DNA from: Aliiroseovarius sediminilitoris | GTDB lineage: Bacteria > Pseudomonadota > Alphaproteobacteria > Rhodobacterales > Rhodobacteraceae | DNA length: 64,000 nucleotides | Assembly: GCF_900109955.1 (NCBI RefSeq) | Contig: NZ_FOJB01000001.1 | Coordinates: forward strand, 2,728,001 to 2,792,000 | Reading direction: 5' to 3' | Shown: piece by piece, positions 1 through 8,154 of the stretch | How the letters are laid out: each line of letters opens with the position of its first letter | Position numbering within the stretch: the first letter of the stretch is position 1 | Translations under genes and position numbers: made by a program | The notes under the pieces: model-generated | What the model saw: the letters and a program-made list of their open reading frames with translations, nothing else | The model's database searches: none | Told to the model about the DNA's origin: nothing

Positions 1-205
1 CAGGCGTGAAATCGGCCGGATAGTCGCGGTTGAGGTCAGGATAATTCGGCAATTCAGCACCCGGTAAAAGGCGGGCTATCGCCGGGTCCAGCTTTGCGAC
101 CTCGACCGGGTCGGCCTTTGCAGCCCAGTCGCGCAACACGTCAAGCGCATCACGCGCTGCGGCTGCGTCAGGGGCGATACCCCCTTTGCGCTTCATCTGG
201 TTCAT
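1..205 (-). CDS. folE2: N-terminus of probable GTP cyclohydrolase FolE2 (partial)
   Basis: Only the first 68 codons lie in the window; the gene runs off the left edge. The ATG follows a good ribosome site (GGAGGG, about 6 nt away). The visible protein is a charged N-terminal arm ending in LPNYPDLNRDYPADFTP. From memory of the family, this resembles the segment just before the conserved PDLQNGPSSLIRG block of roseobacter FolE2, the type IB GTP cyclohydrolase that makes 7,8-dihydroneopterin triphosphate for folate or queuosine synthesis. The catalytic part is outside the window, so the name is an inference. The gene is co-directional with metZ and starts 84 bp after its stop codon. Confidence 0.5.
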   Translation of the reverse strand, partial: MNQMKRKGGIAPDAAAARDALDVLRDWAAKADPVEVAKLDPAIARLLPGAELPNYPDLNRDYPADFTP

Positions 206-289
206 ATCGGACCCTCCGATCCTGTCGCACCCTCATAACATAAGTGTGTGACAAGGATTCTCCAAACACGATGCTCAGGATGCGACCAT

Positions 290-1483
290 TCAGGCGGCGT
301 TTAGGGCGGCCATCAGGTCCGCGATCAAATCCTGCGCGTCTTCAAGACCGATGGACAGACGCAAAAGGCCCGGCGTGATGCCCAACAGTGCTTTCTGTTC
401 ATCTGGAAGGCGTTGATGCGTGGTGGTCGCTGGGTGGGTCACAATGGATTTCGCGTCGCCAAGGTTGTTTGAAATCAAGACAATCTCAAGCGCATTCAGA
501 AAACGAAAAGCAGCTTCTTTTCCCCCCGCCAGTTCCAGGGCCAGAACGGTGCCCGCCCCGCCGATCATCTGACGCTCAGCCAAAGCTTTGTCCGGGTGGC
601 TGTCCAGCAACGGATGAACAACACGGGCCAGTTTTTCATGACCTTCCAAGGCGCTTGCGATCTCAAACGCTGACGCGGCTTGCGCCTTCACGCGCAGTTC
701 CATCGTCTCCAACCCTTTCAGCATGACCCACGCATTGAACGGGCTCATCGCGCCGCCAGTGTGCTTCAGGTAGGGTTCAAGCGTTTTGCGGATATAGTCC
801 TGTGTGCCCAGCACGACGCCACCAAGGCACCGCCCTTGCCCGTCCACGTGTTTGGTGGTGGAATAGACAACGACATCGGCACCTTGCTCAATTGCCCGAC
901 TAAACACCGGAGTAGCAAAGACGTTGTCCACGACAACCAGCGCGCCAACCTCATGGGCGATCTGGGCAACGCCTTTGATGTCGATCACCTCAAGCGCCGG
1001 ATTGGACACGCTTTCGAAGAAACAGACTGCTGTGTCGGGGCGCATAGCAGCGCGCCAAGCTTCAAGGTCGGTGCCATCGACCAGCGTCACCTCGACCCCG
1101 AACCGCGCAAGAATGTCTTCGAGAACATAGAGGCACGAACCGAACAGCGCCCGCCCGGCAACCACATGGTCCCCGGCTTTCAGAACCGACATCAACGCCC
1201 CGTTGACAGCGGCCATGCCCGAGGCGGTCGCAAACGCGTCCTCGGCGCCTTCGAGCGCCGCAATCCGATCTTCGAACATGGCGACGGTCGGGTTGCCATA
1301 GCGGGCATAGATAAACTCGTCCCGGCTGCTTTCGATAAAGCGTGCCTCGGCCTGTTCGGCACTGTCGTAAACGAAGCCTTGCGTCAGAAAGATCGCTTCA
1401 CTGACTTCATTATACTGGCTGCGACGGGTGCCACCATGCACCGCCTTCGTCCGTTTCGACCAGTCCGATTTCGCCTCTGTCAT
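290..1483 (-). CDS. metZ: O-succinylhomoserine sulfhydrylase
   Basis: This is a PLP enzyme of the Cys/Met metabolism family that converts O-succinylhomoserine and sulfide to homocysteine. It shows the family blocks YARYGNPT, EGAEDAFATASGMAA and the PLP lysine in VYSTTKHVDGQGR, near residue 211 of the 397-aa product. The reading frame extends six codons further upstream to a GTG, but the ATG used here has an AAAGGA site at proper spacing and begins MTEAKSDWSKR. The family assignment is secure. The sulfhydrylase call rather than cystathionine synthase rests on resemblance to alphaproteobacterial MetZ and on the SAM-II riboswitch in its leader. Expression is likely switched off when S-adenosylmethionine is abundant. 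Confidence 0.88.
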   Translation of the reverse strand: MTEAKSDWSKRTKAVHGGTRRSQYNEVSEAIFLTQGFVYDSAEQAEARFIESSRDEFIYARYGNPTVAMFEDRIAALEGAEDAFATASGMAAVNGALMSVLKAGDHVVAGRALFGSCLYVLEDILARFGVEVTLVDGTDLEAWRAAMRPDTAVCFFESVSNPALEVIDIKGVAQIAHEVGALVVVDNVFATPVFSRAIEQGADVVVYSTTKHVDGQGRCLGGVVLGTQDYIRKTLEPYLKHTGGAMSPFNAWVMLKGLETMELRVKAQAASAFEIASALEGHEKLARVVHPLLDSHPDKALAERQMIGGAGTVLALELAGGKEAAFRFLNALEIVLISNNLGDAKSIVTHPATTTHQRLPDEQKALLGITPGLLRLSIGLEDAQDLIADLMAALNAA

Positions 1484-1500
1484 CGCGCGTTCCTTTCGCA

Positions 1501-1540
1501 CAAAAAAACCCCCACCGCATCACGAGCGCCGGGGGTGAAT
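1501..1540 (-). terminator. Intrinsic terminator in the metZ leader
   Basis: Read on the minus strand, ACCCCC pairs with GGGGGT (1531-1536 with 1508-1513) around an inner CGC/GCG helix and a 7-nt loop, followed at once by seven T. It lies between the SAM-II aptamer and the metZ start codon, so it fits a transcription-attenuation expression platform. A direct competing antiterminator pairing was not worked out. Confidence 0.7.
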
Positions 1541-1565
1541 TTGCTGGGCATGTCGCCCGCAAGGT

Positions 1566-1628
1566 CCCTGACCTCTTTAGCAGAATATTTTACGTGGCCC
1601 GCAATCCGGTAAACAAATCGCCACGCGT
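1566..1628 (-). promoter_or_regulatory. SAM-II riboswitch
   Basis: The minus-strand leader of metZ carries the SAM-II (metA-type) aptamer signature. P1 is CGTGGC pairing with GCCACG (1620-1625 with 1593-1598). The P1 loop holds the conserved GATTT and a CGGATTGC element. Downstream is the conserved GCTAAA...GG strand (1572-1581) that forms the pseudoknot and ligand site. SAM-II elements are known mainly from Alphaproteobacteria upstream of metA, metX and metZ genes. The aptamer lies about 85 nt before the metZ start and is followed by a terminator hairpin. Confidence 0.85.
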
Positions 1629-1764
1629 TAGCCCTAGCGCCCCTTGTGAATTGCGTCAAGTGCACAGCCGCCACCCGCTTGCCCGTTCCTGAAGCCGCAG
1701 ACCCGTTGCTGTCTTGCCAATCGACCAAAGCCTGTCATCCTGCCCGTAACGAAGGAGAGACGAC

Positions 1765-2466
1765 ATGCCCAAACCCATCGAGCTATATTACTGGCCCACT
1801 CCGAACGGATGGAAAATATCCATCGCGCTGGAGGAAATGGCGCTGCCTTACGAAGTAAACCTGGTGAATATCGGCGCGGGTGATCAGTTCAAGCCGGACT
1901 TTCTGAAAATCGCGCCCAACAACCGGATGCCCGCCATCATTGACCCCGACGGGCCGGACGGTGCGCCGATTTCGATTTTTGAAAGCGGGGCGATCCTGCA
2001 ATACCTTGCCCGCAAGACTGACACGTTTTACGGCACGACCGAGCGTGAAAGGATTGCGGTGGATCAATGGCTGATGTGGCAAATGGGCGGTTTGGGGCCG
2101 ATGGCCGGACAGGCGCATCACTTTCTGAAATACGCGCCGTCCATGGATCCGCCCAACGACCTGCCCTATGCCAAGGACCGCTATCGCACCGAGACCGCAC
2201 GGCTTTACGGCGTGATGGACCGGCAACTTGCCGACAATCGCTTTCTGGCCGGTGACTTCTATTCGATTGCCGACATGGCCTGTTGGGGCTGGGCGTCGTT
2301 GTGGGAAGGGCAGGACCAGACGCTGGACGACAAACCCAACCTTGCCCGCTGGCTGGACGAGGTGGGCGCACGCCCAGCGGTGCAACGCGGTCGCGCCGTG
2401 GCGTCAGACCAACGTGGAAATCTGCAAACCGACAAGAAAGCGCAGGACGTTTTGTTCAAACGATAG
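1765..2466 (+). CDS. Glutathione S-transferase, Nu/YfcG-like
   Basis: The 233-aa protein has an N-terminal thioredoxin-fold GST domain (about residues 5-90) with WPTPNGWK; Thr12 and Asn14 match the glutathione-contacting residues of YfcG/YghU-type enzymes, which use Thr/Asn rather than a catalytic Ser or Tyr. An ESGAILQYLA motif closes the domain and an all-helical C-terminal domain follows. Nu-class enzymes act as disulfide-bond oxidoreductases toward glutathione disulfides; the substrate here cannot be read from sequence. An AGGAGA site precedes the ATG. The gene converges on yciB with a 20-bp gap and no evident terminator. Confidence 0.85.
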   Translation: MPKPIELYYWPTPNGWKISIALEEMALPYEVNLVNIGAGDQFKPDFLKIAPNNRMPAIIDPDGPDGAPISIFESGAILQYLARKTDTFYGTTERERIAVDQWLMWQMGGLGPMAGQAHHFLKYAPSMDPPNDLPYAKDRYRTETARLYGVMDRQLADNRFLAGDFYSIADMACWGWASLWEGQDQTLDDKPNLARWLDEVGARPAVQRGRAVASDQRGNLQTDKKAQDVLFKR

Positions 2467-2486
2467 GGCGGCACGCCAAGCGGGCG

Positions 2487-3095
2487 TCAGCTTTCACTGG
2501 CGTCCTCGTCTGTCCCGTAACGCTTGAACAGTCCGGCCTGCGTCATGAAAAACGCAAACATCGCCAACGGCAGGCCGAAGGTTTTGAAATTCACCCAAGC
2601 GTCGGTGGACATGCTGCGCCAGATCACTTCGTTCGCGATGGCAAGCGCCAGAAAAAACAGGGCCAACCGCTTGGTCAGGATCATCCAGCCTGCGCGCTCC
2701 AATGGTAGCGCGCGGTCCATCACGGCCTCAAGATAACTGGTGCCGCGCAGCAGGCCGAAGCCCAGAATACCCGCAAACAGCAGATAGATCATCGTCGGTT
2801 TCATTTTGAAGAAGCGTTCATCGTTGAACCAGATCGACATGCCGCCGAAGCCTATCACCAGCACAAGCGTCACGATCTGCATTTTTGACAGGTGTCCGGT
2901 AAGCTTCCACATTGCCAAGGTCGCCAGAGCAAGCACCGGGATGAACATCGCCGTTACCGCGACAAAACCCGAATATTCGGTGCCGCCGACCATGAAGCTA
3001 CGATCTTTCAGAAACGTGTAGGCCACGAAGAACAAAATGATTGGTCCATATTCCAACGCTGCCCTCAGGGTCGGGTTTACCTGCTTCTCGGTCAT
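2487..3095 (-). CDS. yciB: Inner membrane septation protein A (YciB/IspZ family)
   Basis: The 202-aa hydrophobic protein has about five or six membrane segments and the family features LEYGPIILFFVAY near the N-terminus and FKMKPTMIYLLFA in the middle, with WVNFKTFGLP near the C-terminus. YciB/IspZ proteins affect septation and envelope synthesis in enterobacteria and Shigella; the biochemical role is unsettled. It is the last gene of a minus-strand run after ftsY and an EamA transporter, starting 9 bp after the transporter stop, which suggests one transcript. An AGGAGGC-like ribosome site precedes the ATG. Confidence 0.85.
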   Translation of the reverse strand: MTEKQVNPTLRAALEYGPIILFFVAYTFLKDRSFMVGGTEYSGFVAVTAMFIPVLALATLAMWKLTGHLSKMQIVTLVLVIGFGGMSIWFNDERFFKMKPTMIYLLFAGILGFGLLRGTSYLEAVMDRALPLERAGWMILTKRLALFFLALAIANEVIWRSMSTDAWVNFKTFGLPLAMFAFFMTQAGLFKRYGTDEDASES

Positions 3096-3104
3096 AGTGC
3101 CTCC

Positions 3105-4007
3105 TTATCCGCCCATCTCGACTATCACGGCGCCTGCGGCGATCAAAGCCATCATCGCGACACGACGCGGACCGACCCGTTCTTTCAGCACAAGCCAGCC
3201 GATCAGCGCCGCAAAAACGGTCGAGGTTTCGCGCAACACGGCTGCTTCACCGACACTGTCCAGCCGGGTGGCCAGCATGATTGACCCGAAGCTGAAATAG
3301 GCAACAAACGCCCCAAGCAAACCCCGCCTCATCAAGGGGCCAAGCGACGGGCGGTTTGACATGTTCCTCCAGCGCAGACCGGCAATGACGGGCATGAAGA
3401 ACCCGTCGATGAAGAAAAACCACGCAAGGAAGGTGAAGGGGTTGGCTGTGGCACGGATTCCATAGGCGTCAAACGTCGTATAGGCCGCAACGAACAAGCC
3501 AGTCACAACCGCCATGGCGAGCGCCGGCTTCAACTGTGCGCGTCCCAACGGCCAATGCCGCAAGTTATAGGCCGCCAGCGCGAATATACCCGCAACCAAG
3601 GTCGCCACCCCAAGCCACTGCACGGTGGTGAAATGTTCGCCAAACAACAGCCCGGCCCCGATCACAGTAAACAAGGGGCCAGTGCCGCGCACCACCGGAT
3701 AAACGACCGTGTAGGACCCCAGCACATAAGTATAGCTTTGTGCGATCTTGTAGGTGACATGGATTACGAACGCGACGGCAAAGATCGGCCACATATGCGG
3801 TTCGGGCCATGGCACGACAAACAAGGCGAAAGGTGCCGCGATCACACCGTATGAAAAATCAATCGCACCGCGTGACAGCCACGGATCATGACGCCCCTTC
3901 TGCAACGCCCCGAAGAGCGCGTGAAGAAAAGCGGCAAGCAAGGCGAGCATCAACGCGACCTGTTGACCAGCCTCGGTGCCTTCCAGCGATAGCAGCCAGT
4001 CGCTCAT
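3105..4007 (-). CDS. EamA/DMT-family transporter
   Basis: The 300-aa protein has about ten predicted membrane helices arranged as two EamA-type halves; the second half ends in ETSTVFAALIGWLVLKERVGPRRVAMMALIAAG, split here as ETSTVFAALIGW followed by LVLKERVGP, the usual hallmark. These are drug/metabolite transporters of the inner membrane, and the substrate is unknown. It lies 23 bp after ftsY and 9 bp before yciB on the same strand. Its position between ftsY and yciB looks like a conserved roseobacter arrangement, from memory rather than a search. Confidence 0.8.
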   Translation of the reverse strand: MSDWLLSLEGTEAGQQVALMLALLAAFLHALFGALQKGRHDPWLSRGAIDFSYGVIAAPFALFVVPWPEPHMWPIFAVAFVIHVTYKIAQSYTYVLGSYTVVYPVVRGTGPLFTVIGAGLLFGEHFTTVQWLGVATLVAGIFALAAYNLRHWPLGRAQLKPALAMAVVTGLFVAAYTTFDAYGIRATANPFTFLAWFFFIDGFFMPVIAGLRWRNMSNRPSLGPLMRRGLLGAFVAYFSFGSIMLATRLDSVGEAAVLRETSTVFAALIGWLVLKERVGPRRVAMMALIAAGAVIVEMGG

Positions 4008-4030
4008 TCCCGCTCACTCATTACACGTGC

Positions 4031-5482
4031 CTATTCGGTGATGCCGATCAGGGCACGGGCGAATTCTTCGGGATCGAAAGGAGCCAGGTCGTCGATCTGC
4101 TCGCCTACTCCGATCGCGTGTATGGGCAATGCGAACTTGTCGGCCAATGCGACCAGAACGCCGCCCTTTGCGGTGCCATCGAGCTTCGTCATCACCAACC
4201 CGGACACATCGGCAAGTTTCTGAAACGTCCCGACCTGCGACAAGGCATTCTGCCCCGTGGTCGCATCCAGTACCAGAATGGTATTGTGCGGTGCAGTGTC
4301 GTCCTTTTTCTTGATAACACGCACGATCTTGGCCAGTTCTTCCATCAGATCGGCACGGTTTTGCAATCGTCCGGCAGTGTCGATCATCAGCAGATCGGCA
4401 CCGTCCGCCTCGGCCTTGGTCATGGCATCATACGCAAGTGAGGCGGGGTCCGAGCCTTCGGGCGCGGTCAGGACGGGGACACCGGCGCGGTCCCCCCAGA
4501 CCTGCAATTGTTCGACCGCCGCGGCGCGGAACGTATCGCCCGCCGCGATCACGACCTTCTTCCCCGCAGCCGTGAACTGGCTTGCCAGTTTGCCGATCGT
4601 CGTGGTTTTGCCCGCACCATTCACGCCCACGATCAGCACAACCTGCGGCCGTTTGGAATAGAGCGGCATGGGCACAGCGACGGGTTCCATGATGCGGGTG
4701 ACTTCGGCGGCCAGAACAGATTTTATTTCATCCACTGACAATTTCTTTCCGAAATAGCTTTCAGAGATGTTGGCCGTCACACGCATCGCCGTGTCGACGC
4801 CCATATCCGAAGTGATCATCAGATCTTCAAGGCTTTCCAACATGTCGTCATCGACGATCCGGCGCACGACGGTCTTGGCCTCTCGTCGTCCGAACATGCG
4901 ACCCAAAAGGCCGGGTCTTGCGGCGGGATCTGGTGCCACCTCGGCGGCAACATCCAGCGGTGCGGGAGCGGCAGGTGCAGTTGACTCGGGTTCGGGTTCG
5001 GGTTCGGGTTCGGGTTCGGGTTCGGGTTCGGGTTCGGGTGAAGCCTCCGCGACCTCTTCCGGCGCTTCAAGGGCCTCTTCAACCATCGCTTCATTGGCCG
5101 GTTCTGCCAAGGTTTCGATCACGTCCTCAACTTCATTGAGCTGCTCATTCAGCGATCCGGCGATCCCCTCATCAGGCTCAACCCAAGGCTCCAAAGCCTC
5201 CGCAGCCGCCGCCTGTTCGGGCGTCACGTCTGCCATTTCGGCCATGAGAGTTTCATATTCCGCATCCGCCGCGGCTTGATCAAATTCAGGCTCGGGCTCA
5301 GGCGCTACATCCGACGCTTCCGACGGGGGCACAAGCGGTGCTGACCTGTCGGCCTTACCGGCATCCACTGGAGCTTCGACCAGTTCTTCTTCGCCACCAT
5401 CCTCGACAATCGCCTCAAGCCCTTCTTCCAGCTTGGATGACGATTTGAACAGACGTTCCTTGAGTTTCGAGAAAAAAGCCAT
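4031..5482 (-). CDS. ftsY: Signal recognition particle receptor FtsY
   Basis: This is the SRP receptor GTPase, which docks ribosome-SRP complexes at the membrane for co-translational insertion. The C-terminal NG domain spans about residues 195-483, with G1 GVNGAGKTTT at 286-295, then GDTFRAAAVEQL, DTAGRLQNR and TKLDGTAKGG. The N-terminal 185 residues are an acidic A domain rich in Glu, Ala and Pro. They contain an uninterrupted Pro-Glu dipeptide run near residues 149-166 encoded by perfect hexamer repeats. The N-terminus MAFFSKLKERLFKSS is a typical amphipathic membrane-binding start. At 483 aa it is long for the family because of the acidic extension. Confidence 0.95.
   Translation of the reverse strand: MAFFSKLKERLFKSSSKLEEGLEAIVEDGGEEELVEAPVDAGKADRSAPLVPPSEASDVAPEPEPEFDQAAADAEYETLMAEMADVTPEQAAAAEALEPWVEPDEGIAGSLNEQLNEVEDVIETLAEPANEAMVEEALEAPEEVAEASPEPEPEPEPEPEPEPEPESTAPAAPAPLDVAAEVAPDPAARPGLLGRMFGRREAKTVVRRIVDDDMLESLEDLMITSDMGVDTAMRVTANISESYFGKKLSVDEIKSVLAAEVTRIMEPVAVPMPLYSKRPQVVLIVGVNGAGKTTTIGKLASQFTAAGKKVVIAAGDTFRAAAVEQLQVWGDRAGVPVLTAPEGSDPASLAYDAMTKAEADGADLLMIDTAGRLQNRADLMEELAKIVRVIKKKDDTAPHNTILVLDATTGQNALSQVGTFQKLADVSGLVMTKLDGTAKGGVLVALADKFALPIHAIGVGEQIDDLAPFDPEEFARALIGITE
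4986..5038. repeat. Perfect (TTCGGG)8 microsatellite in ftsY
   Basis: Eight uninterrupted copies of TTCGGG run from 4991 to 5038, preceded by a partial TCGGG. Read on the minus strand they encode a Pro-Glu dipeptide repeat in the acidic domain of FtsY. The unit is 6 nt, so copy-number changes would keep the frame. Confidence 0.95.
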
Positions 5483-5553
5483 GTGCGCCCTCTTGATCGC
5501 TTACTCTCCACCTAAGCCACATGGGGGACGGATGGAAGGGGGCAGCGTGGCGG

Positions 5554-6189
5554 TCAGCCTTGTAACCCACCCCAAAGGATCAACGCCTGCCCTGCGATAT
5601 AGAACGCCCAGACTGCGTATCCGGCCTTAAGCCGATGGTGATGTGTGTCGGACATCCGAAACAGATTGATTGCAAGGATTACGTCCGAGACAATAAACAA
5701 TCCCGCGCCAACCACGGTCCACCCGAACGGCAATGTCAGCGCGGCCAGCCCCATGGCACCGATAATTACGACATAGATGCGGACGGGCCATTGCAAATGT
5801 CCGGTATGGCTTGCCAGCCACACCTCGGTCGACACCATCAGGGCGACAAGGGCGATTGCAACAACAGGAGCCGTCCAGAACGCATCCCACAACGGCGCAC
5901 CCGAGACCCCCAGAAAATGCAGAATATAAGCCAGATGCGCCAAGGCAAACGCGGACAATCCATAAAGAAACGGCCCGTTTCCGTCACGCGACAAGCCAAG
6001 ATCCCCCAACGCGGACAGAAACAGCCCTGCCACAAGGTATGGCCCCATATCTGCAAGATAGGCCGCCAGCGCGAAAGCCAACAGCGGTATGGTCTTGATG
6101 GCCGACCGCGGCCAAGACGGCGCGGACGAGGTCAGGGGGAAATATGCCAGGGAAAAACACAGGCCCAGCAGGATCGGCAGGTTGCTCAT
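5554..6189 (-). CDS. Lysoplasmalogenase-like YhhN family membrane protein
   Basis: The 211-aa protein is almost entirely hydrophobic, with about seven or eight membrane helices. It shows YhhN-family features such as FLSALGDLGL near residue 60, YGLSAFALAHLAYILHF, and the C-terminal FIVSDVILAINLF with a conserved acidic residue in a helix. The family includes mammalian TMEM86 lysoplasmalogenases, which hydrolyse the vinyl-ether bond of lysoplasmalogens. Activity in this bacterium is an inference. It lies between fdsB-like and ftsY genes on the same strand, 128 bp after the former and 71 bp before the latter. Confidence 0.75.
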   Translation of the reverse strand: MSNLPILLGLCFSLAYFPLTSSAPSWPRSAIKTIPLLAFALAAYLADMGPYLVAGLFLSALGDLGLSRDGNGPFLYGLSAFALAHLAYILHFLGVSGAPLWDAFWTAPVVAIALVALMVSTEVWLASHTGHLQWPVRIYVVIIGAMGLAALTLPFGWTVVGAGLFIVSDVILAINLFRMSDTHHHRLKAGYAVWAFYIAGQALILWGGLQG

Positions 6190-6317
6190 GTCGTCATCCT
6201 TGAACGAAGGCCGTTAAGATCGGGTGTTTGCAGAAGACTTACCATGTGCATACGGATGCGCGGCACGGTCACACGGATCAAGTGTGACGTGGGAAGAACA
6301 CTGCCGCCGAAGGCGCG

Positions 6318-8003
6318 TCAAATTTCGTCGGGAAAGTGCTTCATGGTCAGCAAAATGGGATTCGGTGCCGCCTGCCCCAACCCGCAGATCGAGGCATCCT
6401 GCATCACAGTACAAAGCTCGGTCAGCAAATCCTGATCCCAGCGGTCGGCCTGCATCAGCTTCACCGCTTTTTCGCAGCCCGACCGGCACGGCGTGCATTG
6501 ACCGCAGCTTTCATCTTCGAAGAACCGCAGCATGTTCAGCGCAGCATCGCGCGCGCTGTCCTGATCCGACAGGACCACAACCGCCGCCGAGCCGATAAAC
6601 GTATCATGTGGTTGGAGTGTGTCGAAATCCAGCGGGATATCGTCCATCGATGCGGGCAACAGGCCCGAAGACGGACCGCCCGGTTGATAGGCTTTGAAAC
6701 GATGCCCGCCGGCCATACCGCCGCAGGCGTCAATGACATCACGGATCGTCGATCCAGCGGGTAGCAAATATACACCCGGATTGGCGACACGACCCGAAAC
6801 AGAATAGCTGCGCAGACCTGAACGCCCGTTCTTTTCCTCTGCGGTCAGAATGTCCCCACCCTCGCGCAGAATGCGGGCCACCCAATGCAGGGTTTCCACG
6901 TTATGTACCAGTGTTGGGCGGTCGAATATCCCCACCTGCGCCACGAATGGCGGGCGATGACGCGGCAGGCCGCGCTTGCCTTCGATCGATTCGATCATCG
7001 CGCTTTCTTCGCCGCAGATGTATGCGCCAGCACCCCGGCGCAGGTCGATATAGCCCGGCGCAACCAGCCCTGCGGTTTCCAGCGCAGCGATCTCGCGGCG
7101 CAGAACTTCCAACACCGCCGGGTATTCGTCACGCATGTAGATGAAGCAGGTTTCAGCCTCGACCGCCCAAGCGGCGATCAACATGCCTTCCAGCATCAGA
7201 TGCGGAGTGCGTTCCAGATAGTAACGGTCCTTGAACGTGCCCGGCTCGCCTTCGTCGCCATTCACCGCCAGATAGCGGGGGCCGGCATTGGCGCGCACAA
7301 AGCCCCACTTCTTGCCCGACGGAAACCCGGCCCCGCCAAGCCCGCGCAGGCCAGCGTCCAGAACATCTTCCTGAACCGCTTCCCAATCGCCATGGGCGCG
7401 CAGGTCTTCCAGCTTGGCATAACCTCCAGCGGCGCGATAAGCCGCGAGGTCTTCATAGGCAGGCAGTTTGGCGTGTGTGTCTCCGGCGGCGATGGCGGCG
7501 TGAACCTTTTCGGGCGTGGCGTGGTCGATGTGGTTATGGCCCAGCTCCAACACCGGTGCTGTATCGCAGCGCCCCATGCAGGGTGCCCGCACCACGCGCA
7601 CCTGATCTGCGTCCAATCCGTCTTCCAGCGCCCTTTGCAACGCTTCGGCACCTGCCAACTCGCAGGACAGGCTGTCACAGACACGAATGGTCAGTGCTGG
7701 CGGAGGCGTTTCACCCTCACGCACCACATCGAAATGGGCATAGAAGCTTGCGACCTCGTAAGCCTCGGCTTGGCCGATCTTCAATTCGTGGGCAAGCGCG
7801 CGCAGGTGGGCGGCAGACAGGTGGCCTTGGACATCCTGTATCACGTGCAGAAATTCGATCAGAAGATCGCGGCGCCGCGGGCGGTCGCCCAACAGTGCCT
7901 GAACCTCCTCCAGCGCCACAGGATCAATCTGGCGGCCTTTGGGCCTGCGGGGCCCTTTGCCTTTGCCCGATTTCCAGATGCCTTTTTTACCGTCCAGCGC
8001 CAT
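6318..8003 (-). CDS. fdsB: NuoE-NuoF fusion, formate dehydrogenase beta subunit-like
   Basis: The 561-aa protein fuses a NuoE-like [2Fe-2S] domain (CDSLSCELAG and APCMGRCDTAP) to a NuoF-like flavoprotein. The latter has an FMN/NADH site (GLRGLGGAGFPSGKKW, then GAGAYICGEESAMIESIEGKRG, the latter cited only as a family block) and a C-terminal [4Fe-4S] motif ESCGQCTPCR...SICGLGQ. Such proteins are the NAD-reducing diaphorase half of soluble formate dehydrogenases or hydrogenases. No catalytic molybdenum subunit (fdsA), fdsC or fdsD lies next to it, so the partner must be elsewhere or differ. The frame extends to a TTG, but ATG with a GGGGA site gives a better start. It is divergent from the AlkB gene. 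Confidence 0.8.
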   Translation of the reverse strand: MALDGKKGIWKSGKGKGPRRPKGRQIDPVALEEVQALLGDRPRRRDLLIEFLHVIQDVQGHLSAAHLRALAHELKIGQAEAYEVASFYAHFDVVREGETPPPALTIRVCDSLSCELAGAEALQRALEDGLDADQVRVVRAPCMGRCDTAPVLELGHNHIDHATPEKVHAAIAAGDTHAKLPAYEDLAAYRAAGGYAKLEDLRAHGDWEAVQEDVLDAGLRGLGGAGFPSGKKWGFVRANAGPRYLAVNGDEGEPGTFKDRYYLERTPHLMLEGMLIAAWAVEAETCFIYMRDEYPAVLEVLRREIAALETAGLVAPGYIDLRRGAGAYICGEESAMIESIEGKRGLPRHRPPFVAQVGIFDRPTLVHNVETLHWVARILREGGDILTAEEKNGRSGLRSYSVSGRVANPGVYLLPAGSTIRDVIDACGGMAGGHRFKAYQPGGPSSGLLPASMDDIPLDFDTLQPHDTFIGSAAVVVLSDQDSARDAALNMLRFFEDESCGQCTPCRSGCEKAVKLMQADRWDQDLLTELCTVMQDASICGLGQAAPNPILLTMKHFPDEI

Positions 8004-8154
8004 TGCGATCCCCAATCATGTCCTGGCCCCACAATAAACAGCGCGCCCAAACCGACGCCATTCAAAAGCGACATAGATGTGGCGGATTGCGTATCCTGGC
8101 CGTTTCCACGATATTTCGCGCAAGTCCTCACCTGAGGCCGCAAGCGGAGAACCC

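Noticed and set aside
4986-5038. Telomere- or CRISPR-like tandem repeat
   Set aside because: The unit is 6 bp, has no spacers and is in frame with the acidic domain of FtsY.
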